This document shows, one piece after another, positions 53,459 through 62,321 of a DNA stretch of 64,000 bases. Origin of the DNA: CAZJHX01 sp964545715. GTDB lineage: Bacteria > Myxococcota_A > UBA9042 > GCA-2863065. Each line of letters opens with the position of its first letter. Within the stretch, counting starts at the first letter, position 1. A model generated the notes under the pieces. The model was not told the DNA's origin. It worked only from the letters and a program-made list of their open reading frames with translations, and searched no databases. The stretch covers positions 4,688 to 68,687 of the forward strand of contig CAZJHX010000043.1 of the NCBI GenBank assembly GCA_964545715.1, given 5' to 3'. A program made the translations under genes and the position numbers.

Positions 53459-54601
53459 ATGACGCTGCGGCATCGTGCGCGCGTGCGGGTCTATATGGAC
53501 CATAACGCGACGACGCCGCTGTGCGTCGAAGCGGGGCAGGCGATGGCGGCGTGGCTGACCCCCGGCGCGGTCGCCAATGCATCCAGCGTGCACGCCGAGG
53601 GGCGGTCAGCGCGCGAGGCGGTAGAGTCCGCGCGAGCGGCTGTGGCGCTGGCGATCGGCGCCGCGTCCCCCAAAGAGGTCATCTTTACGTCGGGCGCCAC
53701 CGAGGCCAACAATACCGTGCTGCGGGCGGCCGGCGGGGCGATCGTGACCAGCGCCATCGAGCACGTCTCCGTTTTGGATGCGGCGCGCGCCCTGGGCGAC
53801 GTCACCGCGGTCGGCGTGGGCGGGGCAGGGCGGCTGGACCTGTACGCGCTGGACGCTGCGCTGCGGTTTGAGCCGGCGCTCTGCTCGATCATCTGGGCCA
53901 ACAACGAGACCGGCGTGATCCAGGACGTGATGGCCATCGCCGAGCTGTGTCGCAAGCGCGACGTACCGTGCCATCTGGACGGGGCCCAGGCGCTGGGGAA
54001 GATCGACCTGTCCGTTGAGGACGTGGGCTGCGATTTTGCCACCTTCAGCGCCCACAAGGTCAACGGACCGCTGGGTTGCGGCGCGTTGTATGTGCGTAAG
54101 GGCGCCACCTTGAGCGGCCCGCTGCTGGCCGGCGGACATCAGGAGCGCGGTCGTCGTGCGGGTACCGAGAACGTGGCGGCGATCGCCGGCTTTGGTGCGG
54201 CGGCGCGGCGGGTGTCGGCGGTGCTTGACCGCATGGACATGGTGGCGTCGCTGCGCGATCGGCTGCGCAACGGGCTCGTGGAGCTTGGCATGATCGCGGT
54301 CGGTGAGGGCGCCGATCGCCTTCCCAACACCCTGTCGGTGCGACTGCCGTCGGTCGATGGCGAGACGCTGCTGATGGCGTTTGACCTGGCCGGCGTGTCG
54401 GTCTCGGCAGGATCGGCCTGCACGGCCGGATCGCTGGAGCCCAGCCACGTGCTGCTGGCGATGGGGCTGGACGAAGAGGACGCCCGCGGGGCCATCCGCC
54501 TGAGCCTGGGGCCCGGCAACACCGTGGCGGAGGTCGAGCGGGTGCTGCTGATCGCCCAGGAGATCGTACGCCGCGTGCAGGTTGTGCGAGGCGCCGCATG
54601 A
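53459..54601 (+). CDS. Cysteine desulfurase (NifS/IscS-like)
   Basis: A 380-aa PLP enzyme that takes sulfur from cysteine. YMDHNATTP is the family N-terminus, SGATEANNTVL and SAIEHVSV follow, the PLP lysine is in FSAHKVNGPLG, and the persulfide cysteine is in VSAGSACTAGS. ATG at 53459 is used; a GTG a few codons later (before RVYMDHNATTP) is possible. It overlaps mnmA by 4 nt, so it most likely supplies sulfur for tRNA 2-thiouridine. No IscU or regulator is linked, so general Fe-S assembly is less likely to be its only job. Confidence 0.93.
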   Translation: MTLRHRARVRVYMDHNATTPLCVEAGQAMAAWLTPGAVANASSVHAEGRSAREAVESARAAVALAIGAASPKEVIFTSGATEANNTVLRAAGGAIVTSAIEHVSVLDAARALGDVTAVGVGGAGRLDLYALDAALRFEPALCSIIWANNETGVIQDVMAIAELCRKRDVPCHLDGAQALGKIDLSVEDVGCDFATFSAHKVNGPLGCGALYVRKGATLSGPLLAGGHQERGRRAGTENVAAIAGFGAAARRVSAVLDRMDMVASLRDRLRNGLVELGMIAVGEGADRLPNTLSVRLPSVDGETLLMAFDLAGVSVSAGSACTAGSLEPSHVLLAMGLDEEDARGAIRLSLGPGNTVAEVERVLLIAQEIVRRVQVVRGAA

Positions 54602-55674
54602 AGGTCGTCGTCGCCATGAGCGGCGGTGTGGACTCTGCCGTCACCGCGGGCCTGCTGGTCGAACAGGGCCACGAGGTTGTGGGCATCACGATGCACCTGA
54701 GCGACAGCGCCGACGACGTGGAGCGCCAGGGCACGTGCTGCGCGCCGGACGACGCTCATGACGCGCGCCGCGTGGCCGCCCACCTGGGCATCCCCCACTA
54801 CGTCGCCAACTACAAAAAGCAGTTCAAGAGCGCGGTCATCGATCGCTTTGTGGCGGACTACAGCCAGGGCCTGACGCCCAGCCCCTGCGTGCGGTGCAAC
54901 GACGTGCTGAAGTTCAAGCTGCTGCTCAGTCGCGCGATGGCGCTGGGCTGCGACAAGCTGGCCACCGGGCATTACGCGCGCGTAGTGGCCAACGGTGACG
55001 CGTTTGGCCTGTATCGCGCGGTCGATACGCACAAGGACCAGAGCTACTTTCTGTTCGGTGCGACTCAGGAGGCGCTGAGTCGCGTGCTCTTTCCGGTCGG
55101 CGGCTTTGAGAAGGACGACGTGCGCGGTCACGCGGAGCGACTGGGCTTGCCCGTCGCGCACAAGGCGGAGTCGCAGGACATCTGCTTTGTCCCGGACGGC
55201 GACTATGCCGGCTTCGTGGAGAAGCACGCGGCGCCGGTCGAGGGCGAGGTGGTCGACCAGGACGGTGAGGTGTTGGGACGCCACAAGGGCATTCACAAGT
55301 TCACTGTGGGCCAGCGGCGTGGGCTGGGCCTGCCGGGTGGAACACCCAAGCGCTTTGTGATCGGCATCTCAGCGCCCGATGGTCGCGTGGTTGTGGGGCC
55401 CGAGTCGGCCGTATTTGCGACTGGTCTGACGGCGGATCGCTGCAACTGGATCACGGGTGAGGCACCGGCGGACGGCAGCGACGTGCTGGCGCGGATCCGG
55501 CATCGCAGCAAGCCTGTTCCCGCGACGGTCATCAGCGCCAACGGCGAGCTGCGGCTGCGGTTTGCCGAGCCGATTCGCGCGGTGGCGCCGGGTCAGGCGG
55601 CGGTGCTGTACGACGCGTCGACCCCGGATCGCGTGTTGGGCGGCGGCTGGATCCGCCGGGCGGTGACAGCGTGA
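54598..55674 (+). CDS. mnmA: tRNA-specific 2-thiouridylase MnmA
   Basis: A 358-aa ATP-dependent enzyme that thiolates U34 of Lys, Glu and Gln tRNAs. The PP-loop is AMSGGVDSAV, the first catalytic cysteine is in TPSPCVRCND, and the second is in SQDICFVPDGDY. The C-terminal beta-barrel ends with a GQAAVLYD motif typical of the family. ATGA overlap with the upstream desulfurase and a 4-nt overlap with mtaB downstream make a sulfur-transfer operon for tRNA modification. Confidence 0.96.
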   Translation: MKVVVAMSGGVDSAVTAGLLVEQGHEVVGITMHLSDSADDVERQGTCCAPDDAHDARRVAAHLGIPHYVANYKKQFKSAVIDRFVADYSQGLTPSPCVRCNDVLKFKLLLSRAMALGCDKLATGHYARVVANGDAFGLYRAVDTHKDQSYFLFGATQEALSRVLFPVGGFEKDDVRGHAERLGLPVAHKAESQDICFVPDGDYAGFVEKHAAPVEGEVVDQDGEVLGRHKGIHKFTVGQRRGLGLPGGTPKRFVIGISAPDGRVVVGPESAVFATGLTADRCNWITGEAPADGSDVLARIRHRSKPVPATVISANGELRLRFAEPIRAVAPGQAAVLYDASTPDRVLGGGWIRRAVTA

Positions 55675-56993
55675 TCCGGGTCGGGTTGCGCACGTTCGGC
55701 TGCAAGGCCAATCAGGCGGACTCCGCGGCGCTGCGTGATGCGGTCGCCGGTAGTGTGGGTCAGCCGGTGGACTTCCCCAGCGGGACCGAGGACCTGGACG
55801 TCGTGATCGTCAACACCTGCACCGTGACGCACACCGCGGACGCCGACGCACGGCAGCTGATCCGTCGCTATCGGCGTGGCAGTCCCGACGCGCGGATCGT
55901 GGTGACGGGCTGCTATGCCCAGACCGATCGGGAGGCGCTGGAGGCCATGCCCGAGGTCGACAAGGTGGTCGGCAACGTCCACAAGTCGGCGATTCCGGAC
56001 ATGGTCGCGCGCATGCTGCGCGGAGAGGACGCGGAGCCGGCGTTTGAGCGCGCCGGGCACCGGGATTGGAACCCGACATTGCGCGACGCGGCCGCGATTC
56101 GGACGCTGGCGGCAGGTCGGTCGCGCCCGTTTGTGAAGGTGCAGGACGGCTGTGACTACGTGTGCAGCTTCTGCATCATCCCGCAGGCGCGGGGGGCGAG
56201 CCGATCGCTGAGCATGGACACCGTCGTGGCCGAGATCACACGGTACGAGGCGTTGGGGGCGCGCGAGATCGTGCTGACCGGCATCCATCTGGGGCACTGG
56301 GGGCGCGATCTGGAGCCTCGGCGCAGCTTTGCCGACATGATGGTGGAGCTGTTGGAGCGCACGACGGTCGATCGGTATCGGATCTCGTCCCTGGAGCCCA
56401 ACGAAGTCGACTCTGCGGTGCTCGAGTTGGTGGCTACCCACCCGCGTGTGTGCCCGCATCTGCACGTGCCGCTTCAGTCGGGCGACGATCGGACGCTGGC
56501 GGCGATGCGACGGGTGTATCGCACGGCGAAGTACACGACGGCGGTGGAGCGATTTCGGGAGCTGCTGCCGCACGGGGCCTGGGGGATCGACGTCATGGTC
56601 GGCTTCCCCGGCGAGGACGGGGAGCGCTTTGAGGCCACGGTGGATTATCTGCGCGGCATCAAGCTGACGTACCTGCACGTCTTTCCGTACAGCCCGCGAC
56701 GCGGGACCCCGGCGGCCACGATGCGGGACCAGGTGGATCCGCGGATCAAGCGGGCCCGGGTCGGTGTGTTGACCGCGCTGTCAAAAGAGCGCCGCGCCGC
56801 ACACGCGCAGGCCGGTGTGGGCGCCGAAGACGCGGTGTTGGTGGAGGACCGGCGCGTGAACGGGTATCTTCGCGGCTTCACCAGTACCTATGTGCCGGTG
56901 CTGTTCGAGGGACCCGACAGCCTGTTTAATCAATTGGTGCCTGTGCGCATCACGGACGCAGAGGGGATGAACGCTTGGGGAGCGGCCCTGTAA
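55671..56993 (+). CDS. mtaB: MiaB/MtaB-type tRNA methylthiotransferase (radical SAM), probably MtaB
   Basis: A 440-aa radical-SAM methylthiotransferase that adds a methylthio group to modified A37, probably t6A (ms2t6A). The UPF0004 cluster cysteines are in TFGCKANQAD, NTCTVT and GCYAQ, and the radical-SAM CxxxCxxC is CDYVCSFC. PHLHVPLQSGDD and DVMVGFPGE are typical. MtaB rather than MiaB is suggested by the TFGCKxNQ opening (MiaB has GCQMN). Start is GTG 55671. Along with TcdA in the same window this implies an elaborate A37 chemistry. Confidence 0.9.
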   Translation: MIRVGLRTFGCKANQADSAALRDAVAGSVGQPVDFPSGTEDLDVVIVNTCTVTHTADADARQLIRRYRRGSPDARIVVTGCYAQTDREALEAMPEVDKVVGNVHKSAIPDMVARMLRGEDAEPAFERAGHRDWNPTLRDAAAIRTLAAGRSRPFVKVQDGCDYVCSFCIIPQARGASRSLSMDTVVAEITRYEALGAREIVLTGIHLGHWGRDLEPRRSFADMMVELLERTTVDRYRISSLEPNEVDSAVLELVATHPRVCPHLHVPLQSGDDRTLAAMRRVYRTAKYTTAVERFRELLPHGAWGIDVMVGFPGEDGERFEATVDYLRGIKLTYLHVFPYSPRRGTPAATMRDQVDPRIKRARVGVLTALSKERRAAHAQAGVGAEDAVLVEDRRVNGYLRGFTSTYVPVLFEGPDSLFNQLVPVRITDAEGMNAWGAAL

Positions 56994-57697
56994 TCGAGCC
57001 CGCAACGGCCGAAGAGCTGATGGCGACGCTCGAGCATCAGTTCGAGAACGCGGAGCTGCTGGATGAGGCGCTCACGCACGCCAGCTATCGCAACGAGCAC
57101 AAAGAGCTGACCAAAGACAACGAGCGCTTGGAGTTTCTTGGCGATGCGGTGCTCGGCGCGATCATCAGCCACCTGCTTTCGGTGGCGTATCCGGACGTCC
57201 AGGAGGGCGCGCTGACGCGATACAAGGCCGTGTTGGTCAGCGAGCAGGGCCTGCTGGAGACAGCGACGACGCTGGAGCTGGGCAAGTACCTGCTGCTGGG
57301 GCGGGGCGAGGCGCGCAGTGGCGGGCGCACGAAGGACTCGGTCCTGGCCAACGCGACGGAGGCGGTGATCGCCGCCATCTATCTCGACGCCGGCTTCGAC
57401 ACGGCCTACCAGATCGTCAAGCGCCTCTATGGGGCGCGTATCTACGACGTCGGCCGAGCGGAGCGGCGCGTCGACTTCAAGACCAAGCTGCAGGAGTTGG
57501 TGCAAACCCGACATCACGCGCTGCCGTCCTACGTCATCGTCGGATGGACGGGGCCGGACCACGATCGCGAGTACGAGGCCCAGGTGTCCATCGATGACGT
57601 GGCCTACGGGAGCGGCTTCGGCCGGTCCAAAAAGGAGGCCGAGCAGTCCGCAGCGCACGCCGCTTACGAGACACTGACATCTATGTCAGGGGATTAA
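56975..57697 (+). CDS. rnc: Ribonuclease III
   Basis: A double-stranded-RNA endonuclease of up to 240 residues. The signature NERLEFLGDAVL carries the catalytic acidic residues, VLANATEAVIAAIYLD the second set, and the C-terminal ~70 residues from DFKTKLQELVQ are a dsRNA-binding domain. TTG at 56975 (overlapping mtaB by 19 nt) gives the long form; an ATG at 57020 would start MATLEHQFENAELL and is also credible for the family. It matures rRNA and can regulate mRNAs. A long perfect hairpin follows the stop directly. Confidence 0.94.
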   Translation: MGSGPVIEPATAEELMATLEHQFENAELLDEALTHASYRNEHKELTKDNERLEFLGDAVLGAIISHLLSVAYPDVQEGALTRYKAVLVSEQGLLETATTLELGKYLLLGRGEARSGGRTKDSVLANATEAVIAAIYLDAGFDTAYQIVKRLYGARIYDVGRAERRVDFKTKLQELVQTRHHALPSYVIVGWTGPDHDREYEAQVSIDDVAYGSGFGRSKKEAEQSAAHAAYETLTSMSGD

Positions 57698-58214
57698 AAA
57701 GTGACGGCCAGCAGGGTCGCCGTTTCCTTGCTGGCCGTCAGGTCGTTCCAAGCTGCTCAACGAGGGGTAACGAGTATCCCTGAGGAGAGTAGAAGGGTTG
57801 GAGATTTAGCTCTGGAAAGTACCGAGCCTAAGCCCGGTATCGGTACTCCCAATCGCAAGCAGTCACTGCAACGACCTCAAACGTTGCCCATTCGGGCTAT
57901 TTCAAAGCTCGAAAGGCGAAAAGCTCTCCACGCCGGAATCGCTTCACCTGTCGCATCCCTTAGTTGCGTGAAGCGTGCCATATGTATCAACCGTAGTGAT
58001 CACCGATGGTTAGGTGAAAAACGGGTCAAGTGCGCCGTTCTTGTCACGCCGCGATCCAGACAGTGGTGTCATAGCCGCCCCGGGGGGCGGGTAATTCGTG
58101 ACCTCTAAAGTCAAGAATGACCCGGGCTGACGCGGGTGTCGTGATCGTGTTTTCCTTTATAAAAATAGCGTGCTGAGGGTTTTTTAGGATCTGGTACAGC
58201 GCTTGCTCAACTCC
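57698..58214 (+). other. Hairpin-rich non-coding stretch downstream of rnc
   Basis: About 515 bp of lower GC than its surroundings, without a gene I can support; a 135-codon reading frame at 57701-58108 looks like noise (Arg/Ser-rich, no motif). It contains a perfect 12-bp stem (TGACGGCCAGCA at 57702-57713 with TGCTGGCCGTCA at 57729-57740), AGTACCGA with TCGGTACT, CGCTTCAC with GTGAAGCG, and CCGCCC with GGGCGG. TTTATAAAAATA near 58156-58167 may be a promoter -10 for the next gene. A structured RNA is possible; I checked for RNase P, tmRNA, 4.5S and 6S signatures and saw none. Confidence 0.45.
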
Positions 58215-58688
58215 ATGCGCGTGAGACTTACAACACCGATCATCGCCATGACAGCCGCGGTCCTTCTGGTCGCGTCCGTGGCGTTCGCCAATCCGAATCC
58301 CACTCCCAACCCGACGCCGAAGCCGTCCCTTGCGAAGCCCGCCAAGGCGGTGGTGGTCGTGCCGGGTACACCGAAGCCCGACCCGCTGCGCCTGATGTCG
58401 GATGTCGATCTGGGCACCGAGCTCGTGCGCTTGCGCAAAGCCAACGAGCGACTCGACAAGGCCGCTCGTCGCGACGTCGCAAACCGCCTGCACCGCATCG
58501 GATACGAGAAATATCGGTCGATCGAGACGAACCTCTACCACACCATCGCCGTCCTGGAAGAGACCAAGCGCCGCGAGCACGACCTTCACGAGCGCATCCG
58601 CATCGGTCGCGGGATCCAGCGTATCCACGTGAGCATCAGCGACATCCGCCGCATGCTCGACCTGCTGCGTTTGTACGCCCAAGGGTGA
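58215..58688 (+). CDS. Small secreted protein with basic coiled region
   Basis: A 157-aa protein from ATG 58215 (a TTG at 58203 would add four residues). The signal peptide ends near VAFA, followed by a NPTP repeat and a Pro/Lys-rich linker to about residue 55. The remainder is Arg/Glu-rich and probably helical (LRKANERLDKAARRDVANRL, EETKRREHDLHERIRIGRG). No family recognised. It lies 13 bp upstream of the ATPase-TPR gene, suggesting co-transcription. Confidence 0.72.
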   Translation: MRVRLTTPIIAMTAAVLLVASVAFANPNPTPNPTPKPSLAKPAKAVVVVPGTPKPDPLRLMSDVDLGTELVRLRKANERLDKAARRDVANRLHRIGYEKYRSIETNLYHTIAVLEETKRREHDLHERIRIGRGIQRIHVSISDIRRMLDLLRLYAQG

Positions 58689-58701
58689 TATAACCGGGGG
58701 C

Positions 58702-61344
58702 ATGTCGGGCCGCCGCCATGTCTCACACCCACCGCTGGAGCAGTTCACGCTCACGCGCGAGTTCAAGGTACACGGCTCCGATACCAAGTTTTACGGGCGC
58801 CGCGCGCAGCTCGAAGTTCTCTATAACGCCATCCGAGACGCGGTAAACGACCGCGCCTGTCACGTCGTCTCCATCACGGGCAAGGGTGGTCTGGGCAAGT
58901 CCCGGCTGGTCTATGAGTTCATCAGCCTGGTGGACATCGCCGGGCGCGGTATCACGTTTTTCAGCACCGACTCCGTCGAAGACGAGACCGACGTCTCGCT
59001 GCGATTCACCGATCAGGTGCTGCGCCAGCGCTTTGCTGTGGACAAGGGCATGGGCGAGCAGGACATCCGCGACCGGATCGAGCGCGGTCTGCGCGGCATC
59101 GTGGATGGGGAGAACGCGCAGGACGCCGTACGGCTGCTGTCGCACCTGGTCGGGCTGGCCCTGCCGGAGGGCTCGCGACCCCACGAGGCGCTGCCGAGCG
59201 ACACGTTTCAGCAGCGCGCCATGGCCACGTTTGTGAACCTGATCGGCTTTGAGGCCACGCGCCGACCGCTGATTTTGGTCGTGGACGCGTTTGAGCACGC
59301 GCCGAGCCGGACGCGCGCGGCGGTTCAGCTGATGACCCACGCCCTGAAGAACACGCCATCGGTGATCCTGGCGGTGTCCCGCAAGGCCATTCCGGCAGAT
59401 CTGTTCGGCGGCGCGGTGGTCACGCCCATGTCGCTGACGAAGCTGCCCGACCCGATGATGACGAAGACGCTGCGGCACCTGCTGCGGCGTGTGCCGGACC
59501 TGCCGGACGGCCTGGTCGAGCGGACCGTGAAGCGCGCCAAGGGAAACCCGGCGCTGCTGGAAGACATCGTGCGGCTGATGCTCCAGCGCGGGATCCTGGT
59601 CGACCTGGGCGAGCGCTGGGAGCTGCGCGCCGAAAAGCTGAGCAAGACCAAGCTGCCGGGAACGACGGGGGCCGTCGCCAAGGCGCGCGTGGACGAGCTG
59701 TCGGAGACGGACCGGGCGCTGCTGGAGATGGCCAGCGTATTCGGGCCGGTGTTCTGGTTTGGCGGTCTGTTGAGCATGGTGCGTCTGGAGCGCCGGGACG
59801 AGGACCACGAGGGCGTCAAATACTGGGTCTCCGACAAGCGCGAGTCGCGACTGAACGCGGCGCTGGTGGCCATGCAGAGCAGCGATCTGGTCGAGTTTCG
59901 CAACGACTCGGGGCTGCCGGAGCAGGTGGCGTTTGCTTTCGTCAACCCGATCGAGCAGCAGCGCCTGTACGCGGGGCTGGTCGATGCGCGGCGCAAGATG
60001 CTGCACCGGACGGCGGCGCAGTGGCTGGAGCAGGTGGTCCCGCGGGATAACTTCCAGTTGGTGGAGATCATCGCCTGGCACTTCGAGCAGGGCGACTGCA
60101 AGCTGCGTGCGGGTGCGGCGTACTCGCGCGCCGGCGGGCTGGCGCGCGCGACCTATCAGAACCGGCGAGCGGCGGACCTGTACCGGCGGGCGCTGGAGTT
60201 TTACGACACGGCGTCCAGCGTGGAGCGCTGCGCGGTGTACCAGGAGCTGATCGACCTGCACATCCTGCTGGGCGAGTACGGAGAGGCCACCCGGCTGGGG
60301 CTGGACATGCTCTATTACTCCACGGTGGCGTGCAGCCAGCAGCTTGGGGGCCAGGCGTACTTGCGCCTGGGCCAGGCGATGCGCGCGCAGGGCGACTACA
60401 GCGCGTCCATGGAGTACTTCGAGCGCGGGCTCAAGCTGTTTCAGGACGTCAGCCACATGGCCGGCATCGCGCATTGCCTGGACGACATCGGCAAGCTGCA
60501 CTGGTATCGGGGCGAGTACGGCAGCTACAAGCAGGCGCTCAGCTACTTTCTCAAGAGCCTGTCGCTGCGCCGAAAGCTCATGGACGAGCAGGCGATCGCG
60601 AGCTCGCTAGGCAATATCGGCAACATCCACCTGGCGCGCGGGCAGATCCCGCAGGCGTCCGAGTCGTTTGGCGAGGCGCTGGAGATCCGGCGGCAGCTGG
60701 ACGATCGGTGGGGGCTGGCGCTGACGCTGATCGGGATGGGCGCGGTGCACCATGAGCTGCACGACTTCCCATCGGCTGAGAAGGCGTGGATGGAGGGCCT
60801 GAGGATCGCCGGCGAGGTCGGTGACCGCGAGCTGACCGCTATCTTGCAAAACAATCTGGGGGAGGCGTATCTGGACGCCAAAAACCTGGAGAAGGCGGAG
60901 GCGCTGCTGGCCAGCGCGCACGAGACGACGACGCAGATCGGTGACAAGCGGACGATGGCGGACGTGTTGCGAAACAAAGCGTGCCTGGCGCGCACTCGCG
61001 GGCACTACGACCGGGCGCTGAGCCTGGTCATGGAGTCGCTGTCGATCAGCGAAGAGCTGAACGCCAAGCAGCTGATCGGGCACGGGCTGCGCACCCAGGG
61101 CGAGATCCTGGGCGACACGCTGAAGAACGTGGGCTCGGGTGGCTTTCAGGTGCCGGACGCCGACAAGCACGCCAGCAACGCGTTTCAGCGGTCCATGGCC
61201 TACTTTGAGGAGATGGGCGACACGCTGGGCCTGGCGCGCACGATGCGCAGCTACGGCAGCTATTTGAAGGACCGCGGCGTCGGCAACAAGGCGCGGAAGC
61301 TGTTGGCGCGCGCCGATGAGGTGCTGGCGCAGCGCGCGACCTGA
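58702..61344 (+). CDS. AAA/STAND-type ATPase with C-terminal TPR array
   Basis: An 880-aa soluble protein. About residues 30-330 form an ATPase of the signal-transduction type: FYGRRAQLEVL, Walker A ITGKGGLGKSRLVYEF, Walker B LILVVDAFEHA. About 340-480 is a helical linker. About 470-870 is a run of tetratricopeptide repeats (for example GNIGNIHLARGQIPQASESF). This is the layout of MalT/AfsR-like proteins and of modules attached to myxobacterial Ser/Thr kinases and cyclases, but no output domain is present. It may act as a scaffold or ATP-dependent switch; partners are unknown. Confidence 0.88.
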   Translation: MSGRRHVSHPPLEQFTLTREFKVHGSDTKFYGRRAQLEVLYNAIRDAVNDRACHVVSITGKGGLGKSRLVYEFISLVDIAGRGITFFSTDSVEDETDVSLRFTDQVLRQRFAVDKGMGEQDIRDRIERGLRGIVDGENAQDAVRLLSHLVGLALPEGSRPHEALPSDTFQQRAMATFVNLIGFEATRRPLILVVDAFEHAPSRTRAAVQLMTHALKNTPSVILAVSRKAIPADLFGGAVVTPMSLTKLPDPMMTKTLRHLLRRVPDLPDGLVERTVKRAKGNPALLEDIVRLMLQRGILVDLGERWELRAEKLSKTKLPGTTGAVAKARVDELSETDRALLEMASVFGPVFWFGGLLSMVRLERRDEDHEGVKYWVSDKRESRLNAALVAMQSSDLVEFRNDSGLPEQVAFAFVNPIEQQRLYAGLVDARRKMLHRTAAQWLEQVVPRDNFQLVEIIAWHFEQGDCKLRAGAAYSRAGGLARATYQNRRAADLYRRALEFYDTASSVERCAVYQELIDLHILLGEYGEATRLGLDMLYYSTVACSQQLGGQAYLRLGQAMRAQGDYSASMEYFERGLKLFQDVSHMAGIAHCLDDIGKLHWYRGEYGSYKQALSYFLKSLSLRRKLMDEQAIASSLGNIGNIHLARGQIPQASESFGEALEIRRQLDDRWGLALTLIGMGAVHHELHDFPSAEKAWMEGLRIAGEVGDRELTAILQNNLGEAYLDAKNLEKAEALLASAHETTTQIGDKRTMADVLRNKACLARTRGHYDRALSLVMESLSISEELNAKQLIGHGLRTQGEILGDTLKNVGSGGFQVPDADKHASNAFQRSMAYFEEMGDTLGLARTMRSYGSYLKDRGVGNKARKLLARADEVLAQRAT

Positions 61345-61404
61345 AAGATTCGCGAAGGCTGCTTGACTCGCCCAAGAAGATGACTACCATGCGATTTCCA
61401 GTTT

Positions 61405-61477
61405 GCTCGGGTAGCTCAGTTGGTAGAGCACTCGACTGAAAATCGAGGTGTCGGCAGTTCAACTCTGCCCCCGAGCA
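61405..61477 (+). tRNA. tRNA-Phe (GAA)
   Basis: A full cloverleaf of 73 nt. The acceptor stem GCTCGGG pairs with CCCGAGC (7 bp), the D-arm is AGCTCAGTTGGTAGAGC-like, the anticodon stem CTCGA/TCGAG holds the loop CTGAAAA (anticodon GAA), and the T-arm is GGCAG-TTCAACT-CTGCC. The discriminator is A at 61477; the next bases are CCG, so the 3' CCA is not encoded and must be added. Confidence 0.97.
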
Positions 61478-61487
61478 CCGTTTGAAG

Positions 61488-61524
61488 GCCGCCGTCAGAA
61501 ACCTGCACGGCGGCTTTCTTCTTT
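61488..61524 (+). terminator. Rho-independent terminator after tRNA-Phe
   Basis: GCCGCCGT (61488-61495) pairs with ACGGCGGC (61507-61514) around an 11-nt loop, followed by TTTCTTCTTT. It starts about 10 nt after the tRNA and has the right shape for intrinsic termination. Confidence 0.85.
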
Positions 61525-61577
61525 AAACAGCGCCAGCTACAGTCGACCCTACGAAGCAGACGTTTGAGGGAGGGAGC

Positions 61578-62321
61578 ATGGACTTGTTCAGTTCTATGCT
61601 GTCGGACACCACCAACAAATTCATGGGGTGGGTCGAGGCGGCAGGACCAAAGCTGGGGATGGCGGTACTGATCCTGGTCGCAGGCTGGCTCGCGGCCAAA
61701 GTCGTGAAGATGGGCCTGGTGAAGTCGCTGAGGCTGGTCAAGCTAGACATGGTCGCCGAGAAGGCGGGCATCGAGGACTTCTTGCGCCGCGGCAACATCC
61801 AAGGTGACGCCGTGGAGATCCTGGGCAGCCTGGTCTATTGGGTGATGCTGCTGCTGATCCTGCTGCTGGCGGTCAACGCGCTTGGTCTGGGTGATGCGGG
61901 TGCGGTTATCGCGGGCGTCGGCTTGTACATCCCGCGTGTCATCCTTGCCGTCGTGATCCTGATCCTGGGTCTGAGCCTTGCGGGCTTCATGGCGGACGTT
62001 GTGCAGACGGCCGCGGTGAACGCCGAGCTGACGCAGGCACGGATGCTGGCCAACGTGACGCGCTACACGATTACGATCGTGGTCTTCATCGTGGCGCTGA
62101 ACCAGCTCGAGGTCGATACCGAGTTCCTGTCCAAGGCGTTTTTGATCCTGTTTGCGGCGCTGTGCTTCGCCCTGGCGCTTGCGTTTGGGCTGGGGTGCAA
62201 AGACCTGGCGGGTGAGATCGCGCGGTCGGCGTGGGAGTCGGAGCAGCGCACCAGCAAGGCGATCGAGCGCGCGGTCACGGACGTGGCCGAGACGGATGAG
62301 GCGGGGGCTGCTGGGGCCTAA
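61578..62321 (+). CDS. Small mechanosensitive-channel-like membrane protein (conserved TM-helix repeats)
   Basis: A 247-aa membrane protein with about five hydrophobic helices (starting at LGMAVLILVAGWLAAKVV). It has the GDAGAVIAGVGLYIPRVILAVVILILG pattern of the conserved TM-helix repeat family related to MscS channels and CmpX, and a short soluble tail rather than the MscS vestibule. AGGGAG precedes the ATG. It is convergent with the pirin gene, the stops overlapping in CTAA. Channel activity is inferred from family only. Confidence 0.78.
   Translation: MDLFSSMLSDTTNKFMGWVEAAGPKLGMAVLILVAGWLAAKVVKMGLVKSLRLVKLDMVAEKAGIEDFLRRGNIQGDAVEILGSLVYWVMLLLILLLAVNALGLGDAGAVIAGVGLYIPRVILAVVILILGLSLAGFMADVVQTAAVNAELTQARMLANVTRYTITIVVFIVALNQLEVDTEFLSKAFLILFAALCFALALAFGLGCKDLAGEIARSAWESEQRTSKAIERAVTDVAETDEAGAAGA

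Noticed and set aside
57701..58108. 135-codon reading frame after rnc
   Set aside because: No motif, no ribosome-binding site, and it overlaps several perfect hairpins; better explained as non-coding.
57698..58214. RNase P, tmRNA, 4.5S or 6S RNA
   Set aside because: The conserved cores (for example GAGGAAAGTCC of RNase P or the tRNA-like ends of tmRNA) are not present on either strand.
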